A stretch of 64,000 bases of DNA from Rhodococcus antarcticus (GTDB lineage Bacteria; Actinomycetota; Actinomycetes; Mycobacteriales; Mycobacteriaceae). The translations under genes were made by a program, and so were the position numbers. The DNA is taken from assembly GCF_026153295.1 (NCBI RefSeq), contig NZ_CP110615.1, forward strand, positions 434,001 through 498,000. Reading direction: 5' to 3'. Shown here one piece after another: positions 19,882 through 29,312 of the stretch. Numbering within the stretch: the first letter of the stretch is position 1; every line of letters starts with the position of its first letter. The notes beneath the pieces are model-generated. The model was given only the letters and a program-made list of their open reading frames with translations, was not told where the DNA came from and did not search any database.

Positions 19882-20421
19882 ATGTCGCGCATCGGAAAGC
19901 TCCCCGTGCCCGTCCCCTCCGGGGTCGACGTGAGCATCGAGGGACAGACAGTCACGGTCAAGGGGCCTAAGGGCACCCTGGCCACCACGATCTCTGAGCC
20001 CATCGCCGTCGAGAAGTCGGAGGACGGCACGCTCGCCGTCAGCCGGCCCGACGACGAGCGCCGCAGCCGGTCGCTGCACGGCCTGTCCCGCACCCTGGTG
20101 CAGAACATGGTCGTCGGTGTCACGGACGGCTACACCCGCAAGATGGAGATCCACGGCGTCGGTTACCGCGTGGTGCTGAAGGGTTCGGACCTCGAGTTCG
20201 CGCTCGGGTACAGCCACCCGGTGCCGATCGCGGCGCCGACCGGCATCACGTTCGCCGTCGAGACGCCGACCCGGTTCTCCATCACCGGGATCGACAAGCA
20301 GCAGGTCGGTCAGATCGCCGCGAACATCCGCCGCCTGCGCCGCCCCGACCCGTACAAGGGCAAGGGTGTCCGCTACGCCGGCGAGGTCATCCGCCGCAAG
20401 GTCGGAAAGACGGGTAAGTGA
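19882..20421 (+). CDS. rplF: 50S ribosomal protein L6
   Basis: L6 lies near the factor-binding site and the sarcin-ricin loop. Length 179 residues, [20 protein letters not shown], with the C-terminal signature [14 protein letters not shown]. Normal length. The ribosome-binding site GAGGGAG is just upstream. rplR begins immediately after the stop. Confidence 0.98.
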   Translation: MSRIGKLPVPVPSGVDVSIEGQTVTVKGPKGTLATTISEPIAVEKSEDGTLAVSRPDDERRSRSLHGLSRTLVQNMVVGVTDGYTRKMEIHGVGYRVVLKGSDLEFALGYSHPVPIAAPTGITFAVETPTRFSITGIDKQQVGQIAANIRRLRRPDPYKGKGVRYAGEVIRRKVGKTGK

Positions 20422-20422
20422 C

Positions 20423-20827
20423 ATGAGCACAGCAGCTACCACCACCAAGCGCACCCCGGTGGGCAAGGACGTCTCCACCCGTCGCCGGTTGTCCAAGGCG
20501 CGTCGCCACTTCCGGCTGCGCAAGAAGGTCAACGGCTCGGCGGCACGTCCGCGCCTCGTGGTGAACCGGTCCTCCCGGCACATCCACGCGCAGCTCATCG
20601 ACGACCTCGCCGGCCACACGCTGGCGGCGGCCTCCACCATCGAGGCCGACGTCCGTGCCGTGAGTGGCGACAAGTCGGCCAAGGCCGCCAAGGTCGGCGA
20701 GCTCCTCGCGGCCAGGGCCAAGGCCGCCGGTGTCGAGAAGGTCGTCTTCGATCGCGGTGGTCACGACTACCACGGCCGGATCGCGGCCCTCGCCGACGCC
20801 GCCCGCGAGGGAGGCCTGGAGTTCTGA
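20423..20827 (+). CDS. rplR: 50S ribosomal protein L18
   Basis: L18 binds 5S rRNA with L5 and L25. ATG 20423 gives 134 residues; the conserved part begins at [17 protein letters not shown] and ends [20 protein letters not shown]. The first 20 or so residues are a Thr-rich lead. One base separates its start from the rplF stop. Confidence 0.97.
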   Translation: MSTAATTTKRTPVGKDVSTRRRLSKARRHFRLRKKVNGSAARPRLVVNRSSRHIHAQLIDDLAGHTLAAASTIEADVRAVSGDKSAKAAKVGELLAARAKAAGVEKVVFDRGGHDYHGRIAALADAAREGGLEF

Positions 20828-20879
20828 TGAGCCAGACGCACCTCGCACACGAGAACGAGACGAACGGAAGGACAGCCTG

Positions 20880-21512
20880 ATGCCGGGACGTGCACGGCGC
20901 GATGGCGCAACCGGAGCAGCCGGGGGTCCGCCCTCGGGCGGCCAGGGTGGGGGCGGTCGCGACCGCCGCGACGGTGGCCGCGGTGCGGCGCCCGAGAAGC
21001 CCAGCCACCTCGAGCGCGTGGTGGCCATCAACCGCGTCTCCAAGGTCGTGAAGGGTGGTCGTCGCTTCAGCTTCACCGCCCTCGTGATCGTGGGTGACGG
21101 CAACGGGATGGTGGGCGTCGGCTACGGCAAGGCCAAGGAGGTGCCCGCCGCGATCCAGAAGGGCGTGGACGAGGCCCGCAAGGCCTTCTTCCGCGTCCCG
21201 ATGATCGGCGGCACGATCACCCACCCGATCCAGGGTGAGGCTGCGGCCGGAGTCGTCATGCTCCGTCCGGCCAGCCCCGGTACCGGCGTCATTGCCGGTG
21301 GTCCGGTCCGCGCCGTCCTGGAGTGCGCCGGCATCCACGACATCCTGTCCAAGTCCCTTGGCAGCGACAACGCGATCAACGTCGTCCACGCCACGGTGGC
21401 TGCGCTCAAGGGCCTGCAGCGTCCCGAGGAGGTGGCCGCACGTCGCGGTCTGCCGATCGAGGACGTGGCGCCGGCCGGAATGCTGCGCGCCCGCGCGGGA
21501 CAGGGGGCCTGA
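20880..21512 (+). CDS. rpsE: 30S ribosomal protein S5
   Basis: S5 lies at the mRNA entry site and affects fidelity. ATG 20880 follows GGAAGGA and gives 210 residues. The N-terminal 40 residues are a Gly/Arg-rich disordered extension ([19 protein letters not shown]), as in many actinobacteria. The core starts at [19 protein letters not shown], the spectinomycin-associated loop region, without obvious change. rpmD begins one base after the stop. Confidence 0.98.
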   Translation: MPGRARRDGATGAAGGPPSGGQGGGGRDRRDGGRGAAPEKPSHLERVVAINRVSKVVKGGRRFSFTALVIVGDGNGMVGVGYGKAKEVPAAIQKGVDEARKAFFRVPMIGGTITHPIQGEAAAGVVMLRPASPGTGVIAGGPVRAVLECAGIHDILSKSLGSDNAINVVHATVAALKGLQRPEEVAARRGLPIEDVAPAGMLRARAGQGA

Positions 21513-21513
21513 C

Positions 21514-21699
21514 GTGTCCGACCTCAAGGTCACCCAGACCCGCAGCACCATCGGGTGCAAGCAGAACCAGCGCGAGACCCTGCGCACGCTCGGCCTGCAC
21601 AAGATCCGGCAGAGCGTGGTCCGTGCGGACAGCCCGCAGGTCCGCGGAATGATCAAGACTGTTCGCCACCTGGTGACGGTGGAGGAGGTGTCATCGTGA
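21514..21699 (+). CDS. rpmD: 50S ribosomal protein L30
   Basis: L30 is a small 50S protein near 5S rRNA. GTG 21514 gives 61 residues, [19 protein letters not shown], with the conserved [15 protein letters not shown]. The frame extends upstream inside rpsE but is not conserved there. The stop overlaps the rplO start by four bases. Confidence 0.96.
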   Translation: MSDLKVTQTRSTIGCKQNQRETLRTLGLHKIRQSVVRADSPQVRGMIKTVRHLVTVEEVSS

Positions 21700-22142
21700 C
21701 GATCAAGCTGCACCACCTGCGTCCCGCCCCGGGCGCGAAGAAGGACAAGATCCGTGTCGGTCGTGGTGAGGGCGGCAAGCGGGGCAAGACCGCAGGCCGC
21801 GGAACCAAGGGCACCAAGGCGCGCAAGAACGTTCCCGCGTCGTTCGAGGGTGGCCAGATGCCGCTGCACATGCGGCTGCCGAAGCTCAAGGGCTTCACCA
21901 ACCCGTTCCGCACGGAGTACCAGGTGGTGAACGTGGGCGACCTCGCCCGCCTCTTCCCGCAGGGTGGCACCGTCGGCCCGGAGGAGCTGGTGGCCGCGGG
22001 AGCGGTCCGCAAGAACGAGCTCGTCAAGGTCCTCGGAGACGGGGACCTGGGGTCGGTCACGCTCCAGATCAGCGCGAACAAGTTCTCCGGCGCCGCCAAG
22101 GAGAAGATCAGCGCCGCTGGTGGGAGCACCACCGAGGTCTGA
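21696..22142 (+). CDS. rplO: 50S ribosomal protein L15
   Basis: L15 is a late 50S assembly protein. The GTG at 21696, preceded by GGAGGAGG, gives 148 residues: [18 protein letters not shown], then the Gly-rich basic region [17 protein letters not shown]. It overlaps the rpmD stop (GTGA). An 11-bp hairpin follows, separating it from secY. Confidence 0.98.
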   Translation: MTIKLHHLRPAPGAKKDKIRVGRGEGGKRGKTAGRGTKGTKARKNVPASFEGGQMPLHMRLPKLKGFTNPFRTEYQVVNVGDLARLFPQGGTVGPEELVAAGAVRKNELVKVLGDGDLGSVTLQISANKFSGAAKEKISAAGGSTTEV

Positions 22143-22164
22143 TCGCGACCCGCAGCGCTCGACG

Positions 22165-22200
22165 ACGGCCGTGGAACCCGCTCCTGGGATCCACGGCCGT
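22165..22200 (+). terminator. Terminator-like hairpin between rplO and secY
   Basis: 11-bp perfect stem ACGGCCGTGGA / TCCACGGCCGT (22165-22175 with 22190-22200) followed by TCTCGTTCCC. It suggests the ribosomal-protein operon ends here. A TACAGT (22252-22257) in the rest of the 221-base gap could be a -10 for secY, with no good -35. Confidence 0.65.
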
Positions 22201-22363
22201 TCTCGTTCCCGTCCCACCGCGCGAGACGACGTCCGGCGATGTACCGGCTGTTACAGTCGGCAGTCGGCGTCGTGAGTCGCGCCACCCGCCACCCGCCACC
22301 CGTCCACCGACCCGCGAGCCCGCAGGGCTGGAGAAGACCCGCCCGCAGCTGCCAGGAGGATCC

Positions 22364-23692
22364 GTGCTCTCCGCCTTCGTCTCCGCCTTCAAGACGCCGG
22401 ACCTGAGGCGGAAGATCCTCTTCACCCTCGGTGTCCTCGCGCTCTACCGAGTGGGGACGACACTCCCGTCACCGGGGGTGTCGTACTCCAACATCCAGCA
22501 GTGCCTGCGGACGGTGGAGGGGGGCGACAGCCAGAGCATCTACGCGCTGATCAACCTCTTCAGCGGCGGCGCACTGCTGCAGCTCTCGGTCTTCGCCCTC
22601 GGGATCATGCCGTACATCACGGCGAGCATCATCGTGCAGCTGCTGACGGTGGTCATCCCGCGCTTCGAGGAGCTCCGCAAGGAGGGTCAGTCCGGCCAGG
22701 CGAAGATGACGCAGTACACCCGGTACCTCACGATCGCACTGGCGATCCTGCAGTCCACCGGGATCGTGGCTCTCGCGGTGCGGGGGAACCTGTTCGCGGG
22801 CTGCGACAACAACCTGTACCCCGCGATCCCCGGCAGCTCCATCTTCTCGATGGTCGTGGTGGTCATCTCGATGACCGCGGGCACTGCCGTCATCATGTGG
22901 CTCGGCGAGCTGATCACCGACCGTGGCATCGGCAACGGGATGTCCCTGCTCATCTTTACCTCGATCGCCGCCCGCATCCCGGCCGAGGGCAAGGCCGTGC
23001 TGGACAGCCGGGGCGGGCTCGTCTTCGTCCTCGTCCTCGTGGCCGCGCTGGTCATCATCGCGAGCGTCATCTTCGTGGAGCAGGGCCAGCGCCGGATCCC
23101 CGTCCAGTACGCGAAGCGCATGGTCGGCCGCCGCATGTACGGCGGCACCTCGACCTACCTGCCGCTCAAGGTCAACCAGGCCGGCGTGATCCCCGTGATC
23201 TTCGCGTCCTCGCTGCTCTACCTGCCCAACCTGCTCTCGCAGCTCACGAGGTCCAGCACGGCGGCACCGAACGTGTGGCAGCGGTTCATCAACACCTACC
23301 TGGTCAGCCCGTCGAGCTGGAGCTACATCGCGCTGTACTTCGCGCTCATCGTGTTCTTCACCTACTTCTACGTCGCGATCACCTTCAACCCGGAGGAGCG
23401 CGCGGACGAGATGAAGAAGTTCGGGGGCTTCATCCCCGGCATCCGGCCGGGACGCCCGACCGCTGAGTACCTGAGCTTCGTGCTCGGTCGCATCACCCTC
23501 CCGGGCTCGCTGTACCTCGGCACCGTGGCCGTGCTCCCCAACGTGTTCCTGGATCTCGGCAGCAGCTCGCCGAGCCAGAACTTCCCGTTCGGAGGCACGG
23601 CGGTGCTGATCATGGTCGGTGTCGGGCTGGACACGGTGAAGCAGATCGAGAGCCAGCTCATGCAGCGCAACTACGAAGGGTTCCTGCGGTAG
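22364..23692 (+). CDS. secY: Preprotein translocase subunit SecY
   Basis: Central channel of the Sec translocon in the cytoplasmic membrane. The GTG start with AGGAGGA upstream gives 442 residues, the normal length, and the hydropathy fits ten membrane segments. Conserved landmarks are the N-terminal LYRVGTTLPSPG, LITDRGIGNGMSLLIF, the cytoplasmic loop QRRIPVQYAKRMVGRRMYGG and the C-terminal QLMQRNYEGFLR. secY, adk and map overlap by one base each and form one unit. Confidence 0.99.
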   Translation: MLSAFVSAFKTPDLRRKILFTLGVLALYRVGTTLPSPGVSYSNIQQCLRTVEGGDSQSIYALINLFSGGALLQLSVFALGIMPYITASIIVQLLTVVIPRFEELRKEGQSGQAKMTQYTRYLTIALAILQSTGIVALAVRGNLFAGCDNNLYPAIPGSSIFSMVVVVISMTAGTAVIMWLGELITDRGIGNGMSLLIFTSIAARIPAEGKAVLDSRGGLVFVLVLVAALVIIASVIFVEQGQRRIPVQYAKRMVGRRMYGGTSTYLPLKVNQAGVIPVIFASSLLYLPNLLSQLTRSSTAAPNVWQRFINTYLVSPSSWSYIALYFALIVFFTYFYVAITFNPEERADEMKKFGGFIPGIRPGRPTAEYLSFVLGRITLPGSLYLGTVAVLPNVFLDLGSSSPSQNFPFGGTAVLIMVGVGLDTVKQIESQLMQRNYEGFLR

Positions 23693-24246
23693 TGAGACTC
23701 CTCATCCTCGGTCCCCAGGGGGCCGGCAAGGGCACCCAGGCGCAGCTGCTCTCGGCCGAGCTCGGCATACCGCACATCTCCACCGGCGACCTGTTCCGCG
23801 CGCACCTGGGCGAGGAGACGGAGCTGGGCAAGCAGGTCCGGGTCTACCTCGACGCAGGGTCGCTCGTGCCGGACGAGATCACCAACGAGATGGTGCGCGA
23901 GCGCCTCCAGGAGCCGGACACGGCCGCAGGCTTCCTGCTGGACGGGTTCCCCCGGACCAACGGCCAGGCCGACGTGCTGGACGGGATCCTCCGGGTCCTG
24001 GGCGTGGCCCTGGACGCCGTCGTGGAGCTCGCCGTCGGCCGTGAGGTCGTGGTCGGGCGGATGCTGGCCCGGGGCCGTTCGGACGACACCGAGGAAGCGA
24101 TCCGCAACCGGCTGGAGCTCTACACCGCCGAGACCGCCCCGCTGCTCGACCGCTACCGGTCGATCGTGCGCACCGTGGACGGGGTCGGCGAGGTGGACGA
24201 GGTGGGAGCCCGGGTCCTCGCCGCCCTGCCCCCCGCGCAGCGCTGA
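23692..24246 (+). CDS. adk: Adenylate kinase
   Basis: Converts ATP and AMP to two ADP. The P-loop GPQGAGKGT is at residues 7-15; the [12 protein letters not shown] substrate motif follows. Length 184 residues: this is the short form without the long zinc LID insert, as in other actinobacteria. The GTG start shares a base with the secY stop, and the stop overlaps the map start. Confidence 0.98.
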   Translation: MRLLILGPQGAGKGTQAQLLSAELGIPHISTGDLFRAHLGEETELGKQVRVYLDAGSLVPDEITNEMVRERLQEPDTAAGFLLDGFPRTNGQADVLDGILRVLGVALDAVVELAVGREVVVGRMLARGRSDDTEEAIRNRLELYTAETAPLLDRYRSIVRTVDGVGEVDEVGARVLAALPPAQR

Positions 24247-25040
24247 TGATCCTCGGTCGCAACCGGGGCACCGTGCCGGCACGCACGGCCGGGGAGCTCG
24301 AGGCGATGGCCGCGGCCGGTGCCGTGGTCGGGGCTGCCCTCACTGCCTGCGTCGGTGCGGTCCGCTCCGGCGCGAGCACCGCGGACCTCGACGCCGTGGC
24401 GGAGCAGGTCATCCGCGACGCCGGGGCAGTGCCCTCGTTCCTGGGCTACCACGGGTTCCCGGCCAGCATCTGCGCGTCGGTGAACGACCGCGTGGTGCAC
24501 GGCATCCCCTCGGCCACCGAGGTGCTCGCCGCGGGGGACCTGATCTCCATCGACTGCGGCGCGATCCTGGACGGCTGGCACGGCGACTCGGCCCTGACCG
24601 TGGGGGTGGGTGCGCTCACCCCGGAGGAGGAGCAGCTCTCCGCCGCCTGCCGCAGCTCGATGGAGGCAGGGATCGCGGCCATGGTGGCGGGCAACCGGCT
24701 CACGGACGTCTCGCACGCGATCGAGACCGAGACGCGTGCCGCGGGGGACAGGGACGGGCGCGTGTACGGGATCGTCGACGGCTACGGCGGCCACGGGATC
24801 GGTCGCGTGATGCACGCGGAGCCGTTCCTCGCCAACGAGGGCGCCCCCGGGCGTGGCCCCCGTCTGGTCGAGGGCTCGGTGCTCGCCATCGAGCCGATGC
24901 TGACCCTCGGCACTACCGAGACCAGGACGCTGTCCGACGACTGGACCGTGGTCACCATCGACGGGAGCCGGGCCGCCCACTGGGAGCACACGGTGGCCGT
25001 GACGGCCGCCGGTCCTCGCATCCTGACCACCCGCGCCTGA
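24246..25040 (+). CDS. map: Methionine aminopeptidase, type I
   Basis: Removes the initiator Met from nascent proteins. Length 264 residues, without the SH3-type N-terminal extension of the longer actinobacterial MetAP. Metal ligands are visible: Asp in SIDCG, Asp in HGDSA, His in GYGGHGIG, Glu in AIEPM and Glu in HWEHT. Overlaps adk by one base. Last gene before the infA promoter region. Confidence 0.97.
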   Translation: MILGRNRGTVPARTAGELEAMAAAGAVVGAALTACVGAVRSGASTADLDAVAEQVIRDAGAVPSFLGYHGFPASICASVNDRVVHGIPSATEVLAAGDLISIDCGAILDGWHGDSALTVGVGALTPEEEQLSAACRSSMEAGIAAMVAGNRLTDVSHAIETETRAAGDRDGRVYGIVDGYGGHGIGRVMHAEPFLANEGAPGRGPRLVEGSVLAIEPMLTLGTTETRTLSDDWTVVTIDGSRAAHWEHTVAVTAAGPRILTTRA

Positions 25041-25057
25041 GCGGGTGCCCGGGCCAT

Positions 25058-25086
25058 TTGGCCTGCCCGTGGTGGACGCGTAGGAT
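25058..25086 (+). promoter_or_regulatory. Probable infA-rpmJ-rpsM operon promoter
   Basis: TTGGCC (25058-25063) and TAGGAT (25081-25086) with a 17-base spacer, right after map. TAGGAT is a close match to the actinobacterial sigma-A -10. The leader to infA would be about 180 bases. Confidence 0.6.
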
Positions 25087-25272
25087 CCAACGTCGGCGCG
25101 CAGTGCGCGTCGGTGTCGTGCGTGCTCGCTGTGGTTTACCAGGTCGAACTGGTTCGTCGGCTCACGTCCCTGCCGACGTTCGTGCGCTCCGTCCGGTCCT
25201 CTCCGATCCAGGTTCGTCCTGGTCAGGAGGGTGTGCCGGTCACCGAGCAGCCAACCACGGATCGCGGAGGAC

Positions 25273-25494
25273 ATGGCAAAGAAGGACGGGGCCATCGAGG
25301 TCGAGGGCCGAGTTGTCGAGCCGCTGCCGAATGCGATGTTCCGGGTGGAGCTCGAGAACGGCCACCGGGTGCTCGCGCACATCAGCGGCAAGATGCGGCA
25401 GCACTACATCCGCATCCTGCCCGAGGACAAGGTCGTCGTGGAGCTCTCGCCCTACGACCTGTCCCGTGGCCGGATCGTCTACCGCTACAAGTAA
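25273..25494 (+). CDS. infA: Translation initiation factor IF-1
   Basis: IF-1 blocks the ribosomal A site during initiation. ATG 25273 gives 73 residues, [20 protein letters not shown], the canonical length. The OB-fold motifs [16 protein letters not shown] and [12 protein letters not shown] are intact. The GGAGG site ends only two bases before the ATG, an unusually short spacing. The upstream in-frame start at 25231 is not conserved. Confidence 0.98.
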   Translation: MAKKDGAIEVEGRVVEPLPNAMFRVELENGHRVLAHISGKMRQHYIRILPEDKVVVELSPYDLSRGRIVYRYK

Positions 25495-25593
25495 GGCAGC
25501 TGGCCCCCCGCACGACGGGGAGAGCTGCTCCACCGAACACCCGGAGCCCGCCGTCCGCGGCGGTTGCCGGAACGACCAGGAGAGCTGACTGAC

Positions 25594-25707
25594 GTGAAGG
25601 TCAACCCCAGCGTCAAGAAGATCTGTGAGAAGTGCAAGGTGATCCGCCGAAACGGGCGGGTCATGGTGATCTGCTCGAACCTGCGCCACAAGCAGCGCCA
25701 GGGCTGA
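25594..25707 (+). CDS. rpmJ: 50S ribosomal protein L36
   Basis: The smallest ribosomal protein: 37 residues, [20 protein letters not shown], ending LRHKQRQG. It binds 23S rRNA near helix 91-97. Zinc-ribbon ligands C11, C14, C27 and H32 are all present, so it is the zinc-binding form. GTG start at 25594 with CAGGAGAG upstream. It lies in its usual place between infA and rpsM. Confidence 0.97.
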   Translation: MKVNPSVKKICEKCKVIRRNGRVMVICSNLRHKQRQG

Positions 25708-25744
25708 GCGAGCACCACGCACGACCCGCAGTCCTCTGACTGCC

Positions 25745-25788
25745 CAGCACCACCAGCACACAGCACCACCAGCACACAGCACCACCAG
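25745..25788 (+). repeat. 16-bp tandem repeat in the rpmJ-rpsM gap
   Basis: CAGCACCACCAGCACA is repeated at 25745-25760 and 25761-25776, with a 12-base partial third copy at 25777-25788. The rest of the 245-base gap has no gene. The repeat has few G on this strand, so its RNA should be unstructured. Function unknown. Confidence 0.9.
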
Positions 25789-25952
25789 GACCAAGACGAC
25801 CTCCCCGCACCACCTCCGAGCCCGGCCTTGATCGAGGGCAGCGCGGAGAACACCCCCGGCACGGAGGCCGGGGCCCGACCACCGTGCTCACACCCAGGCG
25901 GAACGGCGGGACGGACGGGGAGCAGACCTCCGCACCGAGAGGAACGCACCAC

Positions 25953-26327
25953 ATGGCACGGCTCGCTGGAGTCGACCTCCCCCGCGACAAGCGGATGGAG
26001 ATCGCGCTCACCTACATCTACGGCATCGGCCGCACGCGCTCGCAGGAGATCCTGAACGCCACGGGGATCAGCTACGACCTCCGGACCAAGGACCTGTCCG
26101 ACACCGACCTGCGCACCCTGGGCGACTACATCACCGAGTCGCTCAAGGTCGAGGGTGACCTGCGTCGCGAGGTGCAGGCCGACATCCGTCGCAAGATCGA
26201 GATCGGTTGCTACCAGGGCGTCCGGCACCGCCGTGGCCTGCCGGTGCACGGTCAGCGCACCAAGACCAACGCGCGCACCCGCAAGGGACCCAAGCGCACC
26301 ATCGCCGGCAAGAAGAAGGCCAGGTAA
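25953..26327 (+). CDS. rpsM: 30S ribosomal protein S13
   Basis: S13 forms bridges to the 50S subunit and contacts P-site tRNA. ATG 25953 gives 124 residues: [19 protein letters not shown], then [12 protein letters not shown], and a basic tail [20 protein letters not shown]. Upstream open frame is not conserved. Preceded by a 245-base gap with a tandem repeat; rpsK follows after 3 bases. Confidence 0.98.
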   Translation: MARLAGVDLPRDKRMEIALTYIYGIGRTRSQEILNATGISYDLRTKDLSDTDLRTLGDYITESLKVEGDLRREVQADIRRKIEIGCYQGVRHRRGLPVHGQRTKTNARTRKGPKRTIAGKKKAR

Positions 26328-26330
26328 ACG

Positions 26331-26747
26331 ATGCCCCCCAAGGCTCGGTCCGCCTCCGGACCCAAGAAGACGCAGAAGACCCGTCGCCGGGAGAAGAAGA
26401 ACGTCACCCACGGCGCCGCGCACATCAAGAGCACGTTCAACAACACGATCGTGTCCATCACGGACCCGGCCGGCAACGTGATCTCGTGGGCGTCCTCGGG
26501 CCACGTCGGCTTCAAGGGCTCCCGCAAGTCCACCCCCTTCGCCGCGCAGATGGCGGCCGAGAGCGCTGCCCGCAAGGCGCAGGAGCACGGCATGAAGAAG
26601 GTCGACGTGTTCGTCAAGGGTCCCGGCTCCGGCCGCGAGACCGCGATCCGCTCGCTCCAGGCCGCCGGCCTGGAGGTCGGCACCATCTCCGACGTCACCC
26701 CCCAGCCGCACAACGGCTGCCGGCCGCCCAAGCGGCGCCGGGTCTAG
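26331..26747 (+). CDS. rpsK: 30S ribosomal protein S11
   Basis: S11 lies on the 30S platform. Length 138 residues, with [19 protein letters not shown] and the C-terminal [18 protein letters not shown]. The N-terminal 20 residues ([20 protein letters not shown]) are basic, as in mycobacteria. No anomalies. Confidence 0.98.
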   Translation: MPPKARSASGPKKTQKTRRREKKNVTHGAAHIKSTFNNTIVSITDPAGNVISWASSGHVGFKGSRKSTPFAAQMAAESAARKAQEHGMKKVDVFVKGPGSGRETAIRSLQAAGLEVGTISDVTPQPHNGCRPPKRRRV

Positions 26748-26769
26748 CGGGAAGGGAAGGAACCAGCTC

Positions 26770-27375
26770 ATGGCCCGTTACACCGGACCGATCACCCGCA
26801 AGTCCCGTCGCCTGCGCGTCGACCTCGTCGGAGGCGACCAGGCGTTCGAGCGTCGTCCCTACCCGCCCGGCCAGCACGGCCGCGCGCGGATCAAGGAGAG
26901 CGAGTACCTGCTCCAGCTGCAGGAGAAGCAGAAGGCGCGCTTCACCTACGGCGTCATGGAGAAGCAGTTCCGCCGCTACTACGCTGAGGCCGTCCGCAAG
27001 CCCGGCAAGACCGGCGAGAACCTGCTCCAGATCCTGGAGTCCCGCCTGGACAACGTCGTCTACCGCGCCGGGCTCGCCCGCACGCGGCGGATGTCTCGCC
27101 AGCTGGTCAGCCACGGCCACCTGACGGTCAACGGCCACAAGGTGGACATCCCGAGCTACCGGGTGTCGCAGTACGACATCATCGACATCAAGACGAAGTC
27201 CTTGGCGACGCTGCCGTTCCAGGTGGCCAAGGAGACCGTCGGTGACCGGCCCGTCCCGGGCTGGCTGCAGGTCGTCGGTCAGCAGATGCGCATCCTCGTG
27301 CACCAGCTGCCCGAGCGCGCCCAGATCGACGTGCCGCTCAACGAGCAGCTGATCGTCGAGCTCTACTCCAAGTGA
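26770..27375 (+). CDS. rpsD: 30S ribosomal protein S4
   Basis: S4 initiates 30S assembly and guards the mRNA entry. Length 201 residues. It is the zinc-free form: the N-terminal region has no CxxC set (MARYTGPITRKSRRLRVDL). The S4 RNA-binding domain is near residues 91-155 (SRLDNVVYRAGLA, SHGHLTVNGHKVDIPSY). A long hairpin follows. Confidence 0.98.
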   Translation: MARYTGPITRKSRRLRVDLVGGDQAFERRPYPPGQHGRARIKESEYLLQLQEKQKARFTYGVMEKQFRRYYAEAVRKPGKTGENLLQILESRLDNVVYRAGLARTRRMSRQLVSHGHLTVNGHKVDIPSYRVSQYDIIDIKTKSLATLPFQVAKETVGDRPVPGWLQVVGQQMRILVHQLPERAQIDVPLNEQLIVELYSK

Positions 27376-27381
27376 GCCCCG

Positions 27382-27427
27382 CCCCCGGCCGGACCGTGCT
27401 GCGCTGAGCAGCCGCTCCGGCCGGGGG
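27382..27427 (+). terminator. Hairpin between rpsD and rpoA
   Basis: 12-bp perfect outer stem (27382-27393 with 27416-27427); the 22-base interior can itself pair (GCTGC / GCAGC). A strong attenuator or terminator inside the usual alpha operon, implying rpoA-rplQ may have extra transcriptional control. Confidence 0.65.
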
Positions 27428-27551
27428 TGCGCTCGCCGGGCACCGCCACCAGGGGGTTCCCACGCACCACCCGGCCCGTGCGACCCGCACGGACCTCGCC
27501 ACACCCTTTCGGCGTCATATGGCGGACGTCGGTGGAGGAGAACACCACAAC

Positions 27552-28604
27552 ATGCTCATCTCCCAGCGCCCCTCGCTCACCGAGGAGCCCATCGAGGACA
27601 CCCGTTCGCGGTTCGTCATCGAGCCGCTCGAGCCCGGCTTCGGCTACACGCTCGGCAACTCGCTGCGCCGCACGCTGCTCAGCTCGATCCCGGGTGCGGC
27701 CGTGACCAGCATCCGCATCGACGGTGTGCTGCACGAGTTCACCACCGTCCCGGGGGTGAAGGAGGACGTCACCGACATCATCCTGAACCTCAAGGGCCTG
27801 GTCGTGAGCTCCGAGGAGGACGAGCCGGTCACCATGTACCTGCGCAAGCAGGGCCCCGGGGCCGTCACCGCCGGTGACATCGTGCCGCCCTCGGGCGTCA
27901 CGGTGCACAACCCGGAGCTGCACATCGCAACCCTGAACGACAAGGGCAAGCTCGAGGTGGAGCTCGTCGTCGAGCGCGGTCGCGGCTACGTGCCGGCCGT
28001 GCAGAACAAGGCCTCCGGCGCCGAGATCGGTCGCATCCCGGTCGACTCCATCTACTCGCCCGTGCTCAAGGTGACCTACAAGGTCGAGGCCACCCGCGTC
28101 GAGCAGCGGACCGACTTCGACCGGCTGGTGCTGGACGTGGAGACCAAGCCCTCCATCACCCCGCGCGACGCCGTCGCCTCCTCGGGCAAGACCCTCACCG
28201 AGCTCTTCGGGCTGGCCCGCGAGCTCAACGTGGAGGCCGAGGGCATCGAGATCGGTCCCTCGCTGGCCGAGGCCGACCACATCGCGGCGTTCACAATGCC
28301 GATCGAGGACCTCGACCTCACGGTGCGCTCGTACAACTGCCTCAAGCGTGAGGGCGTGCACACCGTCGGCGAGCTCGTCGGCCGCAGCGAGGCGGACCTG
28401 CTCGACATCCGCAACTTCGGGGCCAAGTCCATCGACGAGGTCAAGGTCAAGCTCATCGGGCTCGGCCTCACCCTCAAGGACTCCCCCCCGGGGTTCGACC
28501 CGTCCACGGTCGCCGGCTACGACGCCGCCACCGGAACGTGGAGCGACACCACGGACGCCGCCACCACCGACGACACCGACTACGCCGAGACCGAACAGCT
28601 GTAA
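27552..28604 (+). CDS. rpoA: RNA polymerase alpha subunit
   Basis: Alpha dimer scaffolds RNA polymerase assembly; its C-terminal domain binds UP elements and activators. ATG 27552 ([12 protein letters not shown]) follows GGAGGAG and gives 350 residues. The N-terminal domain includes [17 protein letters not shown]. The C-terminal domain holds [17 protein letters not shown] and [15 protein letters not shown]. The C-terminus is an acidic Asp/Thr tail. An earlier in-frame start at 27519 is not conserved. Confidence 0.99.
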   Translation: MLISQRPSLTEEPIEDTRSRFVIEPLEPGFGYTLGNSLRRTLLSSIPGAAVTSIRIDGVLHEFTTVPGVKEDVTDIILNLKGLVVSSEEDEPVTMYLRKQGPGAVTAGDIVPPSGVTVHNPELHIATLNDKGKLEVELVVERGRGYVPAVQNKASGAEIGRIPVDSIYSPVLKVTYKVEATRVEQRTDFDRLVLDVETKPSITPRDAVASSGKTLTELFGLARELNVEAEGIEIGPSLAEADHIAAFTMPIEDLDLTVRSYNCLKREGVHTVGELVGRSEADLLDIRNFGAKSIDEVKVKLIGLGLTLKDSPPGFDPSTVAGYDAATGTWSDTTDAATTDDTDYAETEQL

Positions 28605-28618
28605 GCCGCTCAACTCGA

Positions 28619-28647
28619 CCCGGTGCAGGCGACTGACCTGCACCGGG
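28619..28647 (+). terminator. rpoA-rplQ intercistronic hairpin
   Basis: Perfect 11-bp stem CCCGGTGCAGG / CCTGCACCGGG with a 7-base loop, filling much of the 71-base gap. Likely an attenuator or processing site. Confidence 0.6.
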
Positions 28648-28675
28648 GCGGGCGAGACCAGAGGAGCTCTCCACC

Positions 28676-29311
28676 ATGCCCAAGCCCACCAAGGGTGCCC
28701 GTCTCGGCGGGTCTCCGGCCCACCAGCGGCTGATGCTGGCCAACCTGGCCACGTCGCTGTTCACCCACGGCCGCATCACCACGACCGAGGCGAAGGCCAA
28801 GCGCCTGCGCCCGTTCGCGGAGAAGCTGGTCACCCACGCCAAGCACGGCGACCTGCACCACCGTCGCGAGGTCATGAAGATCATCCGCGACAAGGATGTG
28901 GTGCACACGCTCTTCGCGGACATCGGCCCGTTCTTCGCGGAGCGCGACGGCGGCTACACCCGCATCATCAAGACCATCCCGCGCAAGGGCGACAACGCGC
29001 CGATGGCGATCATCGAGCTGCTGCAGGACAAGACCGTGACCGACGAGGCTGACCGCGCCCGCCGTGTCACCGCCTCGCAGACGGCTCCGGCCGCGGCGGC
29101 CGCGACCACCGCGGACGACGACACTGCGGACGACGACACCGCAGCCGAGGAGGCCGTGCTCGAGGAGGAGGTCTCCGAGGAGACCGCTCCCCAGGAGACG
29201 GCGCCCGAGGAGACGGCCGTCGCGGACGTCCCCACCGACGGGGCGGACGCCGAGCTCGACGAGGTGGCCCCGGTCGCTCTCGAGGACGACTCGACCAAGA
29301 GCGGGTCCTGA
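28676..29311 (+). CDS. rplQ: 50S ribosomal protein L17 with acidic tail
   Basis: L17 lies at the tunnel exit side of the 50S subunit. The core (about 120 residues) begins [20 protein letters not shown]. After it comes a tail of some 85 residues rich in Ala, Glu, Asp and Thr, making 211 residues in all, against 127 in E. coli and about 180 in M. tuberculosis. The tail is acidic, unusual for a ribosomal protein. The stop lies one base before the proposed truA start. Confidence 0.97.
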   Translation: MPKPTKGARLGGSPAHQRLMLANLATSLFTHGRITTTEAKAKRLRPFAEKLVTHAKHGDLHHRREVMKIIRDKDVVHTLFADIGPFFAERDGGYTRIIKTIPRKGDNAPMAIIELLQDKTVTDEADRARRVTASQTAPAAAAATTADDDTADDDTAAEEAVLEEEVSEETAPQETAPEETAVADVPTDGADAELDEVAPVALEDDSTKSGS

Positions 29312-29312
29312 G

